Source: Mytilus californianus
Taxonomy: Eukaryota; Mollusca; Bivalvia; Mytilida; Mytilidae
Direction of reading: 5' to 3'
Assembly: GCF_021869535.1 (NCBI RefSeq)
Contig: NW_026262734.1
Span: forward strand, 77,624,339-77,688,338
DNA length: 64,000 nt
This document shows positions 46,973-58,261 of this stretch, one piece after another; within the stretch, counting starts at the first letter, position 1, and every line of letters begins with the position of its first letter. Both the position numbers and the translations under genes were made by a program. The notes beneath the pieces were generated by a model. The model saw only the letters and a program-made list of their open reading frames with translations. It made no database searches and had not been told where the DNA came from.

Positions 46973-47490
46973 TCTCTACGAAATATTCCTCGTGATCGTA
47001 ATGACCTTGCAGTTTTCCAGTAATGGGTACATGTGAGCAAAGGAAAGGTAGCGATGATACGATGTTTTCACGTTCTTTTCAGGTTAAAGATGAATAATCC
47101 TCCTAAACTGAAACACATAAACAGATTAAGAATATAATCAAACGAACTATATAAATTGAGGAACGGCGTAACAGAATACTCCCCGTCTGATGTCTATCTG
47201 ATATCACTATTTCATAATTAAATCGCATATGAATATATGATAATAAATAAATCCAAACATGAATTGATTATGTACAAGAGAAATGTCCACTATTGGTCGT
47301 GTTAGAAATATCGGGTCTCAACTTACGACTTTTCAATATAAAGTTTCCAGAATAAATTAATTCCACGGGAAACTGGGTTCGGCACTGTTTCTTGTACTTA
47401 GAAAAAGGATGTTTCCAATGAGATTGCTGTGATCTATAGAATGTTCCATAGTTGCTGTTGTGATAAATGAAACTGTTTTCTCAGACGTTG

Positions 47491-48107
47491 TTAGACGGCG
47501 ATGACGGTCGAAGATGGTCCTCCGGTAAGTATGACGAGAGTAAGAACTTGGTCCTCATCCGAGTTGCCTAATGTCACATCTTTGTGAGTATCAGACGAAA
47601 TTAAGCGTTCCGTCTTATTGTTCCATCCTGTTGATCTAGTCGCTCTATCTGTGAAGTGGCGACCTCGATGTTTGTTTTTGTCGTAGTAATGTCCAACAAA
47701 GGGTGTTACTTTGCGATCATGTCCAGATAAGACCACCGGTTCCTTTTCACTAATATTCAAGTCAGACTTGGCGATACTGCGTCCTACTCGGAGTAGACGT
47801 TGATTGTTCAAAGGCAGATTGAGATTAGCAATCCGTCCTTCTTTCGGAATAGGTTTGTGAATGCGACTGATTTCCTCTCCATGAACCTCAGGTCTTGTTG
47901 ATTTCGGAATGAAATTTTCTTTATCCATAGAATTTTCTATAGAAGGCACAAATGTTGTTTTTAGTGTCACGATTGCTGTCCCTTTAGAGAAATTCGTGAG
48001 TTTACCAGATTTGGCACTAGATCCAGTACACTCAAGTAATTGTATGAAATGCATTTTTCCAACCTTGACATTCGAACTCAAGTTTTGGTCGTTTTGTTGA
48101 CCAACGA
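47491..48107 (-). pseudogene. BEL/Pao integrase N-terminal remnant
   Basis: The 196-codon frame contains NNQRLLRVGRSIAKSDLN, then PVVLSGHDRKVTPFVGHYY and KHRGRHFTDRATRSTGW. This is the H-H zinc-binding region that precedes the BEL/Pao integrase core. It ends at once in unrelated codons, and no DDE core follows. It adjoins the protease frame with no room for reverse transcriptase. Confidence 0.7.
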
Positions 48108-48860
48108 TTAGATTCTCGTCCTCGGTGTATATTTCCGGTCTTGTTCTGGTTCCGTGATTAAAACGTTAGTTATCTTCGTGTTGACTTCAAGCGGAACAGT
48201 TTGCTTGTCAATGTATGTATTTCCAATAATGACCCAACCAAGTTTCAATTTTTGGGCAATTGGAGTTCTGGATGGTCCTAGGCGTTGTTCAAGAACGTGA
48301 TTTGGATATATAAGGTCTCTTCCAATTAAGAGTAGAATTTGACAACGTTCCTCTATTGGTGGAATGCTTCCTCTGAGTTCTTTTAGATGAGGATGATGCA
48401 TTGCGACAGGGGTAGGAATTTCGTCTCGATTATTGGGAATATTATTACATTCAATTAATGTAGGCAGATCAAATTGTACGTCACCATGTACAGATTTTAA
48501 GAAAAAATCTCTTCCTCTTTTCCCGGAAGTAGCTACTCTGCCGGAGCATGTTGTTAGAGAGTTGTTTTCCGAATTTTCCCGAACTTTGGAGTTGAACAGA
48601 CTGAAGAATTCAGGTGAGGCAAGATACCGTTTGCTTTGGTCGTCAATGATGGCGTACATCCGGATAATTTTGTATGTCCTGTCCTTGTGGTACACATCCA
48701 CAGGTAATATCTTGGCACAAGATTTCTCACTCTTAGGATCTTTGTGTATCTCTGTGCAGTTCGAACTCACAGAGGTTAACTTTGTTTCAGCTGACTCTGT
48801 CTGCTCCCCGCCGTAGATTGTTCCAGGCGAATTATCTTGAGAAATGGTGTGTGGTTGCAC
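48108..48860 (-). pseudogene. BEL/Pao Gag-Pol protease (peptidase A17-like) region
   Basis: The 250-codon frame includes ILPVDVYHKDRTYKIIRMYA, then IDDQSKRYLASPEFF (the family's protease active-site region, normally D-x-Q/G-S), then the conserved block ILLLIGRDLIYPNHVLEQRL, then TPIAQKLKLGWVIIGNTY. Open over its length but part of a deleted polyprotein. Confidence 0.75.
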
Positions 48861-49000
48861 CCTTGATATGTGTAGAGCGGTGGTGTGTCGTTTACTTCCA
48901 CACTCGTTACAACTGATGCTCGCGTTGCAATCACGACTTCTGTGTGTGGTTGACTCACAGCACTTGTAGCAAACATTGTTCTGTCTTAACAGTTCATTGC
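48840..49000 (-). pseudogene. BEL/Pao Gag CCHC zinc knuckles
   Basis: On the - strand, CYKCCESTTHRSRDC and CNECGSKRHTTALH are two adjacent nucleocapsid-type knuckles, placed as expected between Gag and protease. Confidence 0.7.
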
Positions 49001-49002
49001 GT

Positions 49003-50800
49003 TATTTAATTGATTTGGCTCGGAACGCTCTGCATTTGTTCAAGGGATGTTTTGTCTTATGTAGGATACACAAATCTTGTTATTGACTGCTGTCTCCAGT
49101 TTGCTGTTCAACATCCGTCTTATGGACGTTGACTTTAGAGTACGTCTGAGGTGGAACCTTGGCGCAGCACCTTTTGTATTTGATGTAACTTTTGAACCAA
49201 AGAAAAAACCAGGATCGTTCTTAATTTTGCTAATTTCCCTGATGAAGGCAGAGAATTCTGATAAAAGGCGTAAAGGCAACTTCGTGTTTAGACTTGTATC
49301 TTGAAGCCCTTGTTATCCACTTTTCTTTGAGTCCGTATGGCAGTTTTTCCACAATAGGATTTTCCCCGGACGAAGAGTCGAAATAAGCAAGCAAACATCC
49401 CAGCTTGGGATTTTCTTTGTGATACTCTATTTCTTAGATAATGTCTGACAAATCGTAAAGGAGTGAGTTGTCCTTATTCGTCAGTGTTGGGAAGTTGACA
49501 AGTTTGTTGGCGAGAGACGCCTCCAACATTTCTGGAGCACCATATCTGTCGTCCAGTCTCTCTCATAGTCTCTGTAGGCCTCTTGTTGAATTGTTGGCAT
49601 TTGATGCCCTTATACTCATGGCATGTTTGGCAGACTCTGGTCCAAGCCATCTAATAAGTAGGTCTATCTGTTCCGAGTCCAAAATTTGTAATTCGTCTAT
49701 GACGTTTTTAAAGCTGGATTTCCATGTAAGGAAGGATTCTGCCCGGTCATTAAAGCTTGTTAACCGAGAGAACAGCAGGTCCTTGCGTAGGAGAAATCTG
49801 GTTATCTCCGACGTAGGATTGATATGTTGCTGGTATGCAACAGGGATCTCTTCTGCAACACCCTGTTTTTGGTGTTCAGCAAGGATCTCCTCTGAAAAGC
49901 CTAGTTTTTGTATGCCAGTTACTATTCCCAGATCTGGGATAAAGGTAACTTCTGGTGACTTAGTATCGGTAGGCAAGACAGCAGATGTCTGTGATAGCAA
50001 GTTCGGTGCCACAAATGGCACGAACGCTGGTGCTTCATGACTTAGCTCAATCTTAACAGGAATTTGTTTTATCTTTTGAGGTCCTGTTACTTCCTGTACG
50101 GCAGCTGGTACAGGATGTTTGTTTACGAAATCTTGCAACCGTTGGAGCGGGTCTTCTGTCTCGTTAGGTAGATCGCCAAACGCTTGGCTGTCGTCGTATT
50201 CCAGAATACGAGCCTCGGCTTCTGCGGCTGCAGCTTCCCTTTGTGCTTCGAGAAGGTTGAATTTGGCCTTCAGTTCGGCCTTTTCCCGGCTTACTCGTGC
50301 GGCCTCTTGTTGCATTTGAGCCTTACTGCGTATGGCCTCTTGTTCTAGTTGAACTTTTCTCTGTGCTGCCTCCTGCTCCATTTCAGCCTTTTTCAGTGTG
50401 GCTTTCTGTTCCATTTCAGCTTGTCTGAACAGAGTTTGTTCCTCTTACATTGCCTCCTGTTGACGGATCAGGGCATGTTTATCGACAAAGGCTATTTTAG
50501 ACTTGGCAGCCTCTGCTTTGGCACGCTTCCTCTGTACTAGACTTGACATGTCCGACACGTTAGAGCTACTTCTGTGTGAGGTTTTTTTACGCTTTGAGGT
50601 CTTGTTTTAGTGGATTTAGCCTTTGTCATGGCGAGGCGATGTTCATGCAATGTTTCTATTGCCAGGTCCACTTTGGACAGTCAAATATTCAACGTGAGAT
50701 TACATGCGTCTATGTCCTCTCGGAATTTTCATCTAAATGTGTGGTATTAGACGGATTCTCTATTAGTTTTTCAGGGACATCTCCCTCTGGGGGCTGAACC
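49003..50800 (-). pseudogene. BEL/Pao Gag remnant (coiled coil and DUF1759-like)
   Basis: 50414-49563 is a 283-codon frame. It starts with an alanine/glutamate/lysine coiled coil (about residues 1-90) and ends ILDSEQIDLLIRWLGPESAK, typical of DUF1759. It continues in other frames (LEASLANKLVNFPTLTN near 49530-49485; FSAFIREISKIKNDPGFF near 49253-49200). At least two frameshifts and a stop (near 50447) break it. Confidence 0.7.
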
Positions 50801-51077
50801 TCTTCTTGCTGTTCCGCGTGACTGGGATCCATGATGGCTCAACGTTGTTGGTTTGCTGCCAAAACACAAGCTGTGTTGCGTAGTGTCAAGGTAACAGATA
50901 CGAACGATGCTCCGTTGTATTTCCTGATCAGGAGATGTATAGACAAGTTGTTGACAATTTACTGTACGTCAAGGGATGACGCGTTTTTGCAGGGCTCAAC
51001 AGGCAGGTTTTAGCTGTAGAACTGTCGTGGAGTGGCGTTATCTGTGAGACACAACAGGCAAGTTGTAGACTTTTTAC

Positions 51078-51641
51078 TGTAATGGCCTGACCATTAAGTA
51101 TAACCGACGATTGGGCTCAAGGAGAAAAGACTATCAGGTGCTGATACTTTAATTATGAACCAATCTGACATATGGTAAAAAGCTGAAAAATCAAAATATA
51201 ATACAATTTTACAATGTGCTGAATTAATGATATAACATATGAAATGTCAAAAAATAATTGATAGCACAGTCCGTTGAATGCGAGAAAATGTTGTACTTCC
51301 AAGAACGGTTAAATTTCCAGTATTTCACGGAGAAAAGGTTCAAATATGTGAAGAGCAATTTGAAGGCTTCAAATACAATGCTATATACTGTAGATTCATT
51401 TATTTTCGTGGATACCAACTTTCGTGGATTTAGGAAAACATGCATTTTCGTGGATATCTAATTTCCTGGTTTTGGCAAAGTCTGCATACATTCCTATAGA
51501 AACATTGTAATTCGTTGAACATTTAAATTCGTGGTTCTCCTGTTCCCACGAAATCCACGTAAATTGGTATCCAACAAATATTAATGAATCAACAGTAATT
51601 AACTCACTCTGTGGTTAGCCACACATTTTGTCCAGGATGAC
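51078..51641 (-). repeat. BEL/Pao long terminal repeat (element's 5' LTR) with MITE insertion
   Basis: Same sequence as 46619-46972, interrupted at 51388-51595. It ends 'gtccaggatgac', where similarity to the other LTR stops. Confidence 0.8.
51388..51595. mobile_element. TA-target MITE, 208 bp, inside the LTR
   Basis: CTGTAGATTCATTTATTTTC at the left, complement at the right ending CAACAG. TA is at 51386-51387 and again at 51596-51597. The other LTR has the uninterrupted site with a single TA (46921-46930). Confidence 0.9.
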
Positions 51642-51642
51642 T

Positions 51643-51720
51643 GAGCGTTCATTATGAAAGTAAATCCAGAAATGTGCTTCGGACGCATGGAATTTGTAAA
51701 GTGTTGTTTTTGATTTGTAT
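51643..51720 (+). repeat. 'gagcg' interspersed repeat copy
   Basis: 'tgagcgttcattatgaaag' then 'gtgcttcggacgcatgg' parallels 44612-44670. Confidence 0.5.
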
Positions 51721-52309
51721 GAGGCAGAAATCTCCCAATTGTAACAATAGCTATGGTGTATATGTATGAGCCAATTTCTGCATGCTTGATTTACTTATCA
51801 ATATGTCAATAATATGTCATTTGTTTAAACTAAAATGCACTATATTTAGAAATAAACATTCTCACTATAATGTTTTGTTTCCGCCAATGGAGCACTTATC
51901 TTTTTATAATGCGTTTATATATCATTAGTCATATCTTTTATATCTACAAATACAAAAACGAATTATCAGTGTTGCTTTTATTAAAAGTCTTAGCTGTTTA
52001 AACAATTATTTTCATCTGACAATTTCAGGAATATGAAAGTTGTTTCCTAATCTAGACGGTTGATAAAGTTTTGTCAGATTTTAATGACTTCCACTTATTG
52101 AATGTACCTAAGTTTGGTAATTTTGTTTTAAATTTAAGGTACCTGAAATATGTTGAACAACTGAAATTTTTAATACAAGGCTCGTTTTTGAACATTCATG
52201 TTTTGTTTTCAATTTTGTTGACAAAACAAGCAGGTTACGAACTAAATTATAAGAATGGTTTCTGTTTAATGTTTTTGTTTACCATTACTATTTTTTCCAA
52301 GATCTAATG

Positions 52310-52705
52310 ATTAATAAGTTAACTCTTAAAATATCGAGATTTGAATCTTGGGGATTAGTAGTTTAAGTTCTTGACATTTAAGGAGAAAAACCTCTTAAAA
52401 TATAGGTACATTAGTGTCAATAATTTTCAAGTTTCATAGTTACACGTACATAATTATTTACTTCTGTTCCATATCAGTTTATTATGAATTGATTAATAAG
52501 TTAACTCTTAAAATATCGTGATTTAAACCTTGGAGACTAGTAGTTTAAGTTCTTGACATTTAAGGATAGAAACCTCCGTTCGAGAATTTAACTCTTAAAA
52601 TATTATAGGTACGTTAGTATCAACAATTTTCAAGTTTCATAGTTACACGTTTATAATTATTTACTTCTGTTTCATATCAGTGTATTATGAACTGACTATT
52701 TCAAA
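52310..52705. repeat. Tandem pair of roughly 180-210 bp units
   Basis: 'gattaataagttaactctta' opens both units (52309 and 52492). Both contain 'agtagtttaagttcttgaca' and 'caagtttcatagttacacgt'. A diverged third relative is at 55310-55460, before the second TRIM pseudogene. Confidence 0.7.
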
Positions 52706-52737
52706 TGCATTATTGGTTCATTCCCTCTTCGCGAAGG

Positions 52738-53640
52738 AAGACCATAAAAAATGTTGAGATTTAGACCCATAAGTTGAAGTTTTAAGAGACATCAAAACGT
52801 CCAATTTACCCATTGTTTTTAAAGTTTTGCTTTCAGAGTTAGAAACGGTAGTCAAATATGTATTATAGTTATCAAATACCATGTTTATAATTTGACTCAC
52901 TAGACGCGCGTTTTGTCTACATAAGTCTAATCAGTGACGCTCAGATCAAAAATAGTTAGAAAGCCAAACAAGTATAAAGTTGAAAAGCATTGCAGATACA
53001 AATTCCAAAAAGTTGTGCCAAATACAGCTAAGGTAATCTATGCCTGGTATAATAAAATCCTTAGTATTTCGAATAATTTATACTTTTGCAAACAGTAAAT
53101 TTATAGAAATGAACATATAATTGACATTCATGTCAAACCATTTGAAAACCATTTAAAAATAGAATGTCTTCAAGAATACGAAATATACCTGCCTAAATAG
53201 GTAAACATTCAGATGAAATAGAAACAGGAAATGAAAGGTGAATTGTCTAAGGAATTCAATACGATAAAACTAAAATCTAACCAGCTTATTAATAACAATA
53301 AATTTATTTACAATGTGCAACATGATCCTTCAAATATGGCAATATATGTGATAAACCTGAAAAATGAACTTAGATTTTCAGTATTTTGGAAAATCGGCAT
53401 TAAAGGAAATTGTATGCTTTCAAGATTTGACACAGTATTTGCAAATCTATGGCAATTTATTTTTCAACTAAAAACCTCAGGTTGATAAAAAAAATATGGT
53501 TGTCAGGTTTTACCTGATGGTAAAATTCTTATGCCAGTTCAAGTGGGATAAAGCTTGCATTTGTTTTCGAAAGGTGGGCCTTAAAACTTTATCCAATTTC
53601 GAAAACAAGCCAATTGATATTTAAGCTGCGTCGGATAGAA
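52738..53640 (+). pseudogene. TRIM-like pseudogene 1, interrupted by a repeat
   Basis: 52738-52860 aligns with codons after B-box2 of the 42.4-kb gene ('gaccataaaaaatgt', 'agacatcaaaacgtcc', 'gaaacggtagtcaaa'). After the repeat at 52893-53150 it resumes in the coiled coil (53231: KGELSKEFNTIKLKSNQL against VDDLSMEFNKIKLKSYHL). A jump then leads to the propeller start ('ggttgtcaggttttacctga' at 53502). The B-boxes are missing, and many stops and deletions make it non-functional. Confidence 0.75.
52893..53150 (+). repeat. Mussel 'gacgcgcg' repeat, copy 1
   Basis: 'ctagacgcgcgttttgtcta', 'cagtgacgctcagatcaaaa', 'ccaaaaagttgtgccaaata' and 'aaggtaatctatgcctgg'. Copy 2 is at 58262-58520. Here it splits a TRIM pseudogene. 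Confidence 0.65.
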
Positions 53641-53800
53641 ACCGACCTTAAGAAAATGAATATCAATGTAACCTATTTCGGGTCGAAAACATCTCTACAT
53701 AAGTGTTTCTCGTTTTTTATTTAGATTTGATCGTTGGTTTTCCCGTTTAAATGGTTTTACACTAGTCATTTTTGGTGTCCTATGCACATTTTTTGTATTT

Positions 53801-53890
53801 TGTCTTTCTTTGTTTTTATGTCTTTTAGTGTGTCTTTGTTTTTATGCCTTTTAGCGTGTCTTTGTTTTTATGCCTTTAAGTGTGTCTTTA
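53801..53890 (+). repeat. 28-bp minisatellite, three units
   Basis: Units resemble 'tgtctttgtttttatgcctt' + 'ttagcg', starting at about 53801, 53829 and 53857. Confidence 0.7.
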
Positions 53891-54075
53891 TAACATATTT
53901 GTGTTTTTTGGGTTTTTTTTTTTGTGATTAAGATTATAACACTATGTTGACTGATAAAATGATATTTTTGCGACTGTCAAACAGGTGAGAGGTTTAGCTA
54001 GCTATAAAACCAGGCTTAATCCACCATTTTTCTCATAAGAAAATGCCTGTAACAAGGCAGGAATATAAAAATTGT

Positions 54076-54310
54076 TATCCATTCGTTTGATGTGTTTGAA
54101 CTTTTGATTTTGCCATTTGATTAGGGACTTTCCTTTTTGAATTTTCCACGTAGTTCAGTATTTTGTGATTTTACATTTTATAGCTTGCTGTTCGGTGTAA
54201 GCCAAGGCTCCGTGTTGAAGACCGGAATTTGACCTATAATGGTTTACTTTTTAAGTTGTGACTTGGATGGAGTGTTGTCTCATTGTCACTCATATCACCT
54301 CTTATAATAT
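54076..54310 (+). repeat. Mussel interspersed repeat (variant as at 4845)
   Basis: 'cttttgattttgccatttga', 'tatagcttgctgttcggtgt' and 'gttgaagaccggaatttga' to 'ttgtctcattgtcactcata'. Confidence 0.6.
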
Positions 54311-54337
54311 CTATTTGTTTTTTTCTTCAATTCTAGG

Positions 54338-54570
54338 ACTGTTATTTAAAATAGGTCACATTTTCTCGAAGCATTTACATATATGACCCTTGTGCAATCT
54401 GTGGTAAATAAGAGTACAAGAGTGGCACATATAAATAACGTCCTTGATACGATTATATTGGTTTGAGCAAGAACATGTTAACTTTAATGAATAAAGAATA
54501 AGGAACATCTTATGAGATATATGTATAAGTACTTTCGCGATAGGTTCTTGCATTTTCATTGCAATAAGAA
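54338..54570. repeat. Segmental duplication flank, unit A
   Basis: Phrases 'tacatatatgacccttgtgc', 'cacatataaataacgtcctt' and 'tatattggtttgagcaagaa' recur in order at 56190-56500. They show that the two pseudogenes lie in duplicated segments. Confidence 0.6.
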
Positions 54571-55164
54571 TTTAAAGCAATATAAAGTCAAATCTTTTTA
54601 TCAAATTACAAATTCACGAGGTAAAACAAATTTCTATTTGTCAGTTCAAAGACAATTTCAAAAGCTTTTTCCAATAGTAAACATAATATCAACCATAAGT
54701 TCAATATAACACGCCCAAGTGCAACTTCTGATCATCATACATGTAAAATCAGAAGCGTATTGTGCGAATATTCAGACTCTTAATATGGTTTATATGATAA
54801 TTTCTAACAATTCCTCTTTATATGTATTTTACGTATTGTAGGCCCATCAACAATTACTCAATAGAAAGTAGTTCAATGTATATTTCTTTCGGTAAGATTT
54901 AAAACCCAGGTTCGAAATTAATTTTTACAACGTTTATAGGTTTTAAGTCATTGTAAGTTTGCAAACACAAATAAACCATATCGTGCAAACGTACTTTACT
55001 GATAAGAAAATTGAAAAGAACGACTTATTCCCTGAACTGTATGGATATTTCTTCTCGAATTTATAATATTTTAGTAGTCATTTGTAAAATATTTTTAATG
55101 AAATACTTGATTTACCTAATAAAGTGTAATAATTTGTGCACATAAAGGTAACAGTTTTCAAATA

Positions 55165-55460
55165 CCCGGCTTTAAGCGTTCCTGGTTAAATCAAATCCAG
55201 ATTTATTTTTAAAAAGCTTTGGATGCATGTAATTTATAAAAGTAGATATCACGCAATTATAACAATAGGTGTGTCGTATCAGCCTATTTCAACATGTCAC
55301 TTGTTTCATATTTAAGGAGATTAACCTCAAGCCGATGTTAAGCTCTAAAAATATTAAAGGTACGTTAGTTTCAACCAAACATTTTCAAGTTTCATAAGAA
55401 TAATGGTCATTTTACTTCTGTTATTTTCAGTGCTTTATCACATAAACTATTTCATATGCA
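55165..55460. repeat. Upstream part of duplicated unit B
   Basis: It contains a 'gagcg' repeat copy followed by 'ggtacgttagtttcaaccaa' and 'caagtttcataagaataatg', parallel to 52610-52640 ahead of pseudogene 1. Confidence 0.55.
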
Positions 55461-55559
55461 GTTTTGGTTATCCTTTTGCAAGGTATGTTACATAACTGAT
55501 AATATACATAGGTATGTATTGTATTGGAAGTTTGACATTAAAAAAATTGGAATCTTTCA

Positions 55560-55930
55560 AGATTTGTCTTGTCCTGCGATTACAGCACAAGGACAATTAG
55601 CATTGCGTTAGAAAACCATCGGAAGTTATTGTTTAACTCAAAACTTCTGGCAAATATCATGTTCAATTGTCAGTTCTACGTAGATTAAATATTGATAATA
55701 TATAAACGTATTTGAAAACAAAGCGTTTGATACTGAAAAAAATGTATCCGCATAAAAATATATGGTTGTCAGATTTTGCCTGATTGGAGAATACTTATGC
55801 CAAATTAAATCAGTAAAAGTTTACATTTGTTTTTGAAAGACGAATCTTAAAACGGTATCCAGTTTCGAAAACAAGCCACTTGGTATTTGTTATACCAAAG
55901 GCAATTTTTTATTTTTGACATTTTACACTC
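55560..55930 (+). pseudogene. TRIM-like pseudogene 2
   Basis: 'tggttgtcagattttgcctg' (55762), 'ttacatttgtttttgaaaga' (55818) and 'ataccaaaggcaatttttta' (55891) match the start of the propeller of the 42.4-kb gene (43369-43515) with indels and stops. Sequence before 55760 is only faintly similar. Confidence 0.65.
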
Positions 55931-56189
55931 AATGCCCAATCTGGTTCCGTGACCTATTTAGGACAACGTACTGCTTTGGGAACTGATGAATAGTTGTCTC
56001 ACTGACAAACATAACACATCTTCTTATTGTTATATTTGTAAATAGCTATCGTATCACTTTCCTTCAAATACACTATCGTTACTTACTCTTAGTTCGGGGA
56101 TATTTATTTTACAAATTACATATAAAACTTTGTTAACGTTGTCAATGTTATGTTTTATTGCAATTTAATGAAACAGATATTTTTTTTAA

Positions 56190-56510
56190 TTCTACGACTG
56201 TTGAGTAAAATGAGACGCATAAGTCAAAGTCCCATGATGCATTGACATATATAACCCATACGTACTATGTGGAAAATGAGAATACATGATTAGCACACAT
56301 ATAAACAACCTCCTTGATAAGTTTTTATTGGTATGAATAATAAAACGTTAAATTCAAGTACTAAGTGAAGTGAATAAACATTAAGGAAATATTTATAACA
56401 CTTGAAAATAAATTTAAGGGTGTTGAAACCTTATGATATATATGTAAAAGTATCTCTATGTTCACGATAGGTTTACGCAACTGCCATTGCAATAACATTA
56501 AAAGTGTCAC
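56190..56510. repeat. Segmental duplication flank, unit B
   Basis: Diverged counterpart of 54338-54570 ('gacatatataacccatacgt', 'cacatataaacaacctcctt', 'cgataggtttacgcaactgc'). Confidence 0.6.
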
Positions 56511-56999
56511 TTAATATGTTCTTATATTAAGGGCTTACAGACTATTGGTACATTCTGCATGTCAAAATTGTTTATTTACATTTTCACATTTATATGTGTC
56601 CCTCTGAAAACGCATTTTAATTAGATGTAACTTTTTCCCTGTAAAAGGGAGTTATCCCCCTGAGCATTGTTTTTTTTTTCTTTTCATTATTTCTACTCCT
56701 TCGAAACGTAAATAAAAACAAATATGTTTCAACTGCGACTTTAACTAATGGATTTCGAAATTCTGAATTAACCGGGACAGAGGTATAACAGCACAGCATA
56801 AAAATTACAACTAACACAAGCACATAAGCCATATAGTACAGGTCTAAGAGTATTAACTGAAAACTAGTGCAACGCAAATTACAAATGATGACTAAAATAT
56901 CAATCTGTACATCTCCATAAAATTTAATGGAAAGACGTTCTGATAAAAATCTTCGTATTTTTTTTCAATCAGTTTAGCCTATTTTACTATATAAAGATA

Positions 57000-57115
57000 T
57001 AAGAAGATGTGGTATGAGTGCCAATGAGACAACTCTCCATCCAAGTCACAATTTATAAAAGTAAACCATTATTGGTCAAAGTACGGTCTTCAACACGGAT
57101 ATTGTTCCGAAATTT
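57000..57115 (-). repeat. Mussel retroelement tail fragment, reverse
   Basis: 'agaagatgtggtatgagtgc', then 'caatgagacaactctccatc', then 'gtacggtcttcaacacgg'. Confidence 0.65.
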
Positions 57116-57322
57116 TGTTGGCTTATAATTTTAAAATCACAAAATAGTATTTTGCATGAAATTAGTTAGAGTAAAGTAAATTTCATGGTGAATCACATGC
57201 CTAAAATTTTATATGCATATACTGGGAGTTCATAGAAAATCAACAAATTTAGCAATTTACTTTTCGTTAAATAACCAAGAGTTTTTTAAATATACTGTCG
57301 AAACTTACCCAAAGGAACTTAC

Positions 57323-57850
57323 TTGGTTGCACCCGTAGAAAACGGGATAGCACATCCTCTTTTTTTCGAAGATGTTGTTTACCGTGCCCGCATATTTAGA
57401 AACAATCCTGGTAAACTTATCGAACCTTTAAATAAACTTATTCTTAAAGGTTGCCAATTCAGCTCTGTAATCAGATCTTTGAATATTGTTTTTATCGGTA
57501 TCAATATTGATTTCGTTATAAGTAAATTAAAAGCAAACTAAATACTATGGATTCATTTATTTTCGTGGGTACCAATTTTCGTGGATTAAGAAAAACTTAC
57601 ATATTCGTGGATATTTAATTTCGTGGTTTTGCCGAAGTCTGCATACAAGCCTACATACAATTTGTCATTCGTTAAACATTTAATTTCGTGATTCGCCAGT
57701 ACCAACAAAATCCACGAAAATCGGTATCCGACGAATAATAATGAATCCACAGTATTATTGTTATATACATATGCACATTCAAGGCTCTACAATCTGTCAA
57801 TACCTGTATCTTAACATTGCACAAGGTCATGTTTTTCTCTGACTGTATAT
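57323..57850 (+). pseudogene. Penelope-like reverse-transcriptase 3' fragment with MITE in its tail
   Basis: 57345-57541 encodes NGIAHPLFFEDV, RNNPGKLIEPLNKLILKG and INIDFVISKLKAN then stop, matching 46.0-46.18 kb. The noncoding tail resumes after the MITE ('tatattgtcaatacctgtat'-like text) and matches 46190-46270. Confidence 0.75.
57545..57752. mobile_element. TA-target MITE, 208 bp, in the reverse-transcriptase tail
   Basis: CTATGGATTCATTTATTTTC to the complement ending CACAG. TA is at 57543-57544 and 57753-57754. The paralogous site at 46190-46200 lacks it and has one TA. Confidence 0.9.
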
Positions 57851-57859
57851 TACTATAAA

Positions 57860-58260
57860 AAATAAGATGTGGTATATATAAAGGCAACAGTAGTATACCG
57901 CTGTTCGAAACTCATAAATCGATAGAGATAAAAACAAATCCGGGTTACAAACTAAAACTGAGGGAAACGCATCAAATATAAGAGGAGAACAACGACACAA
58001 CAAAAACACAACATTAAAATGTAACACACACAGAAACGAACTATAATATAACAATGGCCATTTTCCTGACTTGGTAAAGGACATTTTAAGAAAAAAATGG
58101 GGGGTTGAACCTGGTTTTGTGGCATGCCAAAACTCCCGCTTTTATGGCAGCGTCAAACACAACACCAACACGACAACATCACATGACAGGACCACAATAC
58201 AAATAAATGGGAGTACATATAGGACAAAGAAACACACGAATGATAGCTAACAGAAGGTAC
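57860..58260 (-). repeat. Mussel interspersed repeat 'aaggcaacagtagtatacc'
   Basis: 'aaggcaacagtagtataccg', 'actgagggaaacgcatcaaa' and 'aggagaacaacgacacaaca' are familiar from mussel sequences. The - strand 85-codon frame is a by-product. Confidence 0.6.
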
Positions 58261-58261
58261 T

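Larger units (their letters stand above)
46619..51641 (-). mobile_element. BEL/Pao LTR retrotransposon, internally deleted
   Basis: Paired LTRs enclose about 4.1 kb read on the - strand. The order is a Gag-like coiled coil and DUF1759-like region, CCHC knuckles, an A17-type protease region, then a jump straight to the integrase zinc-binding segment. Reverse transcriptase, RNase H and the integrase catalytic core are absent. The outer flanks differ (retroelement tail on the left, the 'gagcg' repeat on the right) and no target duplication was found, so rearrangement after insertion is likely. It is non-autonomous. Confidence 0.8.

Noticed and set aside
49468..50040. 190-codon + strand frame
   Set aside because: Antisense shadow of the BEL/Pao Gag frame.
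44600..55245. Idea that the 'ggctttgagcg' blocks are shared 3' flanks of the TRIM genes
   Set aside because: The same block occurs near 14150 beside a reverse-transcriptase fragment, so it is a dispersed repeat.
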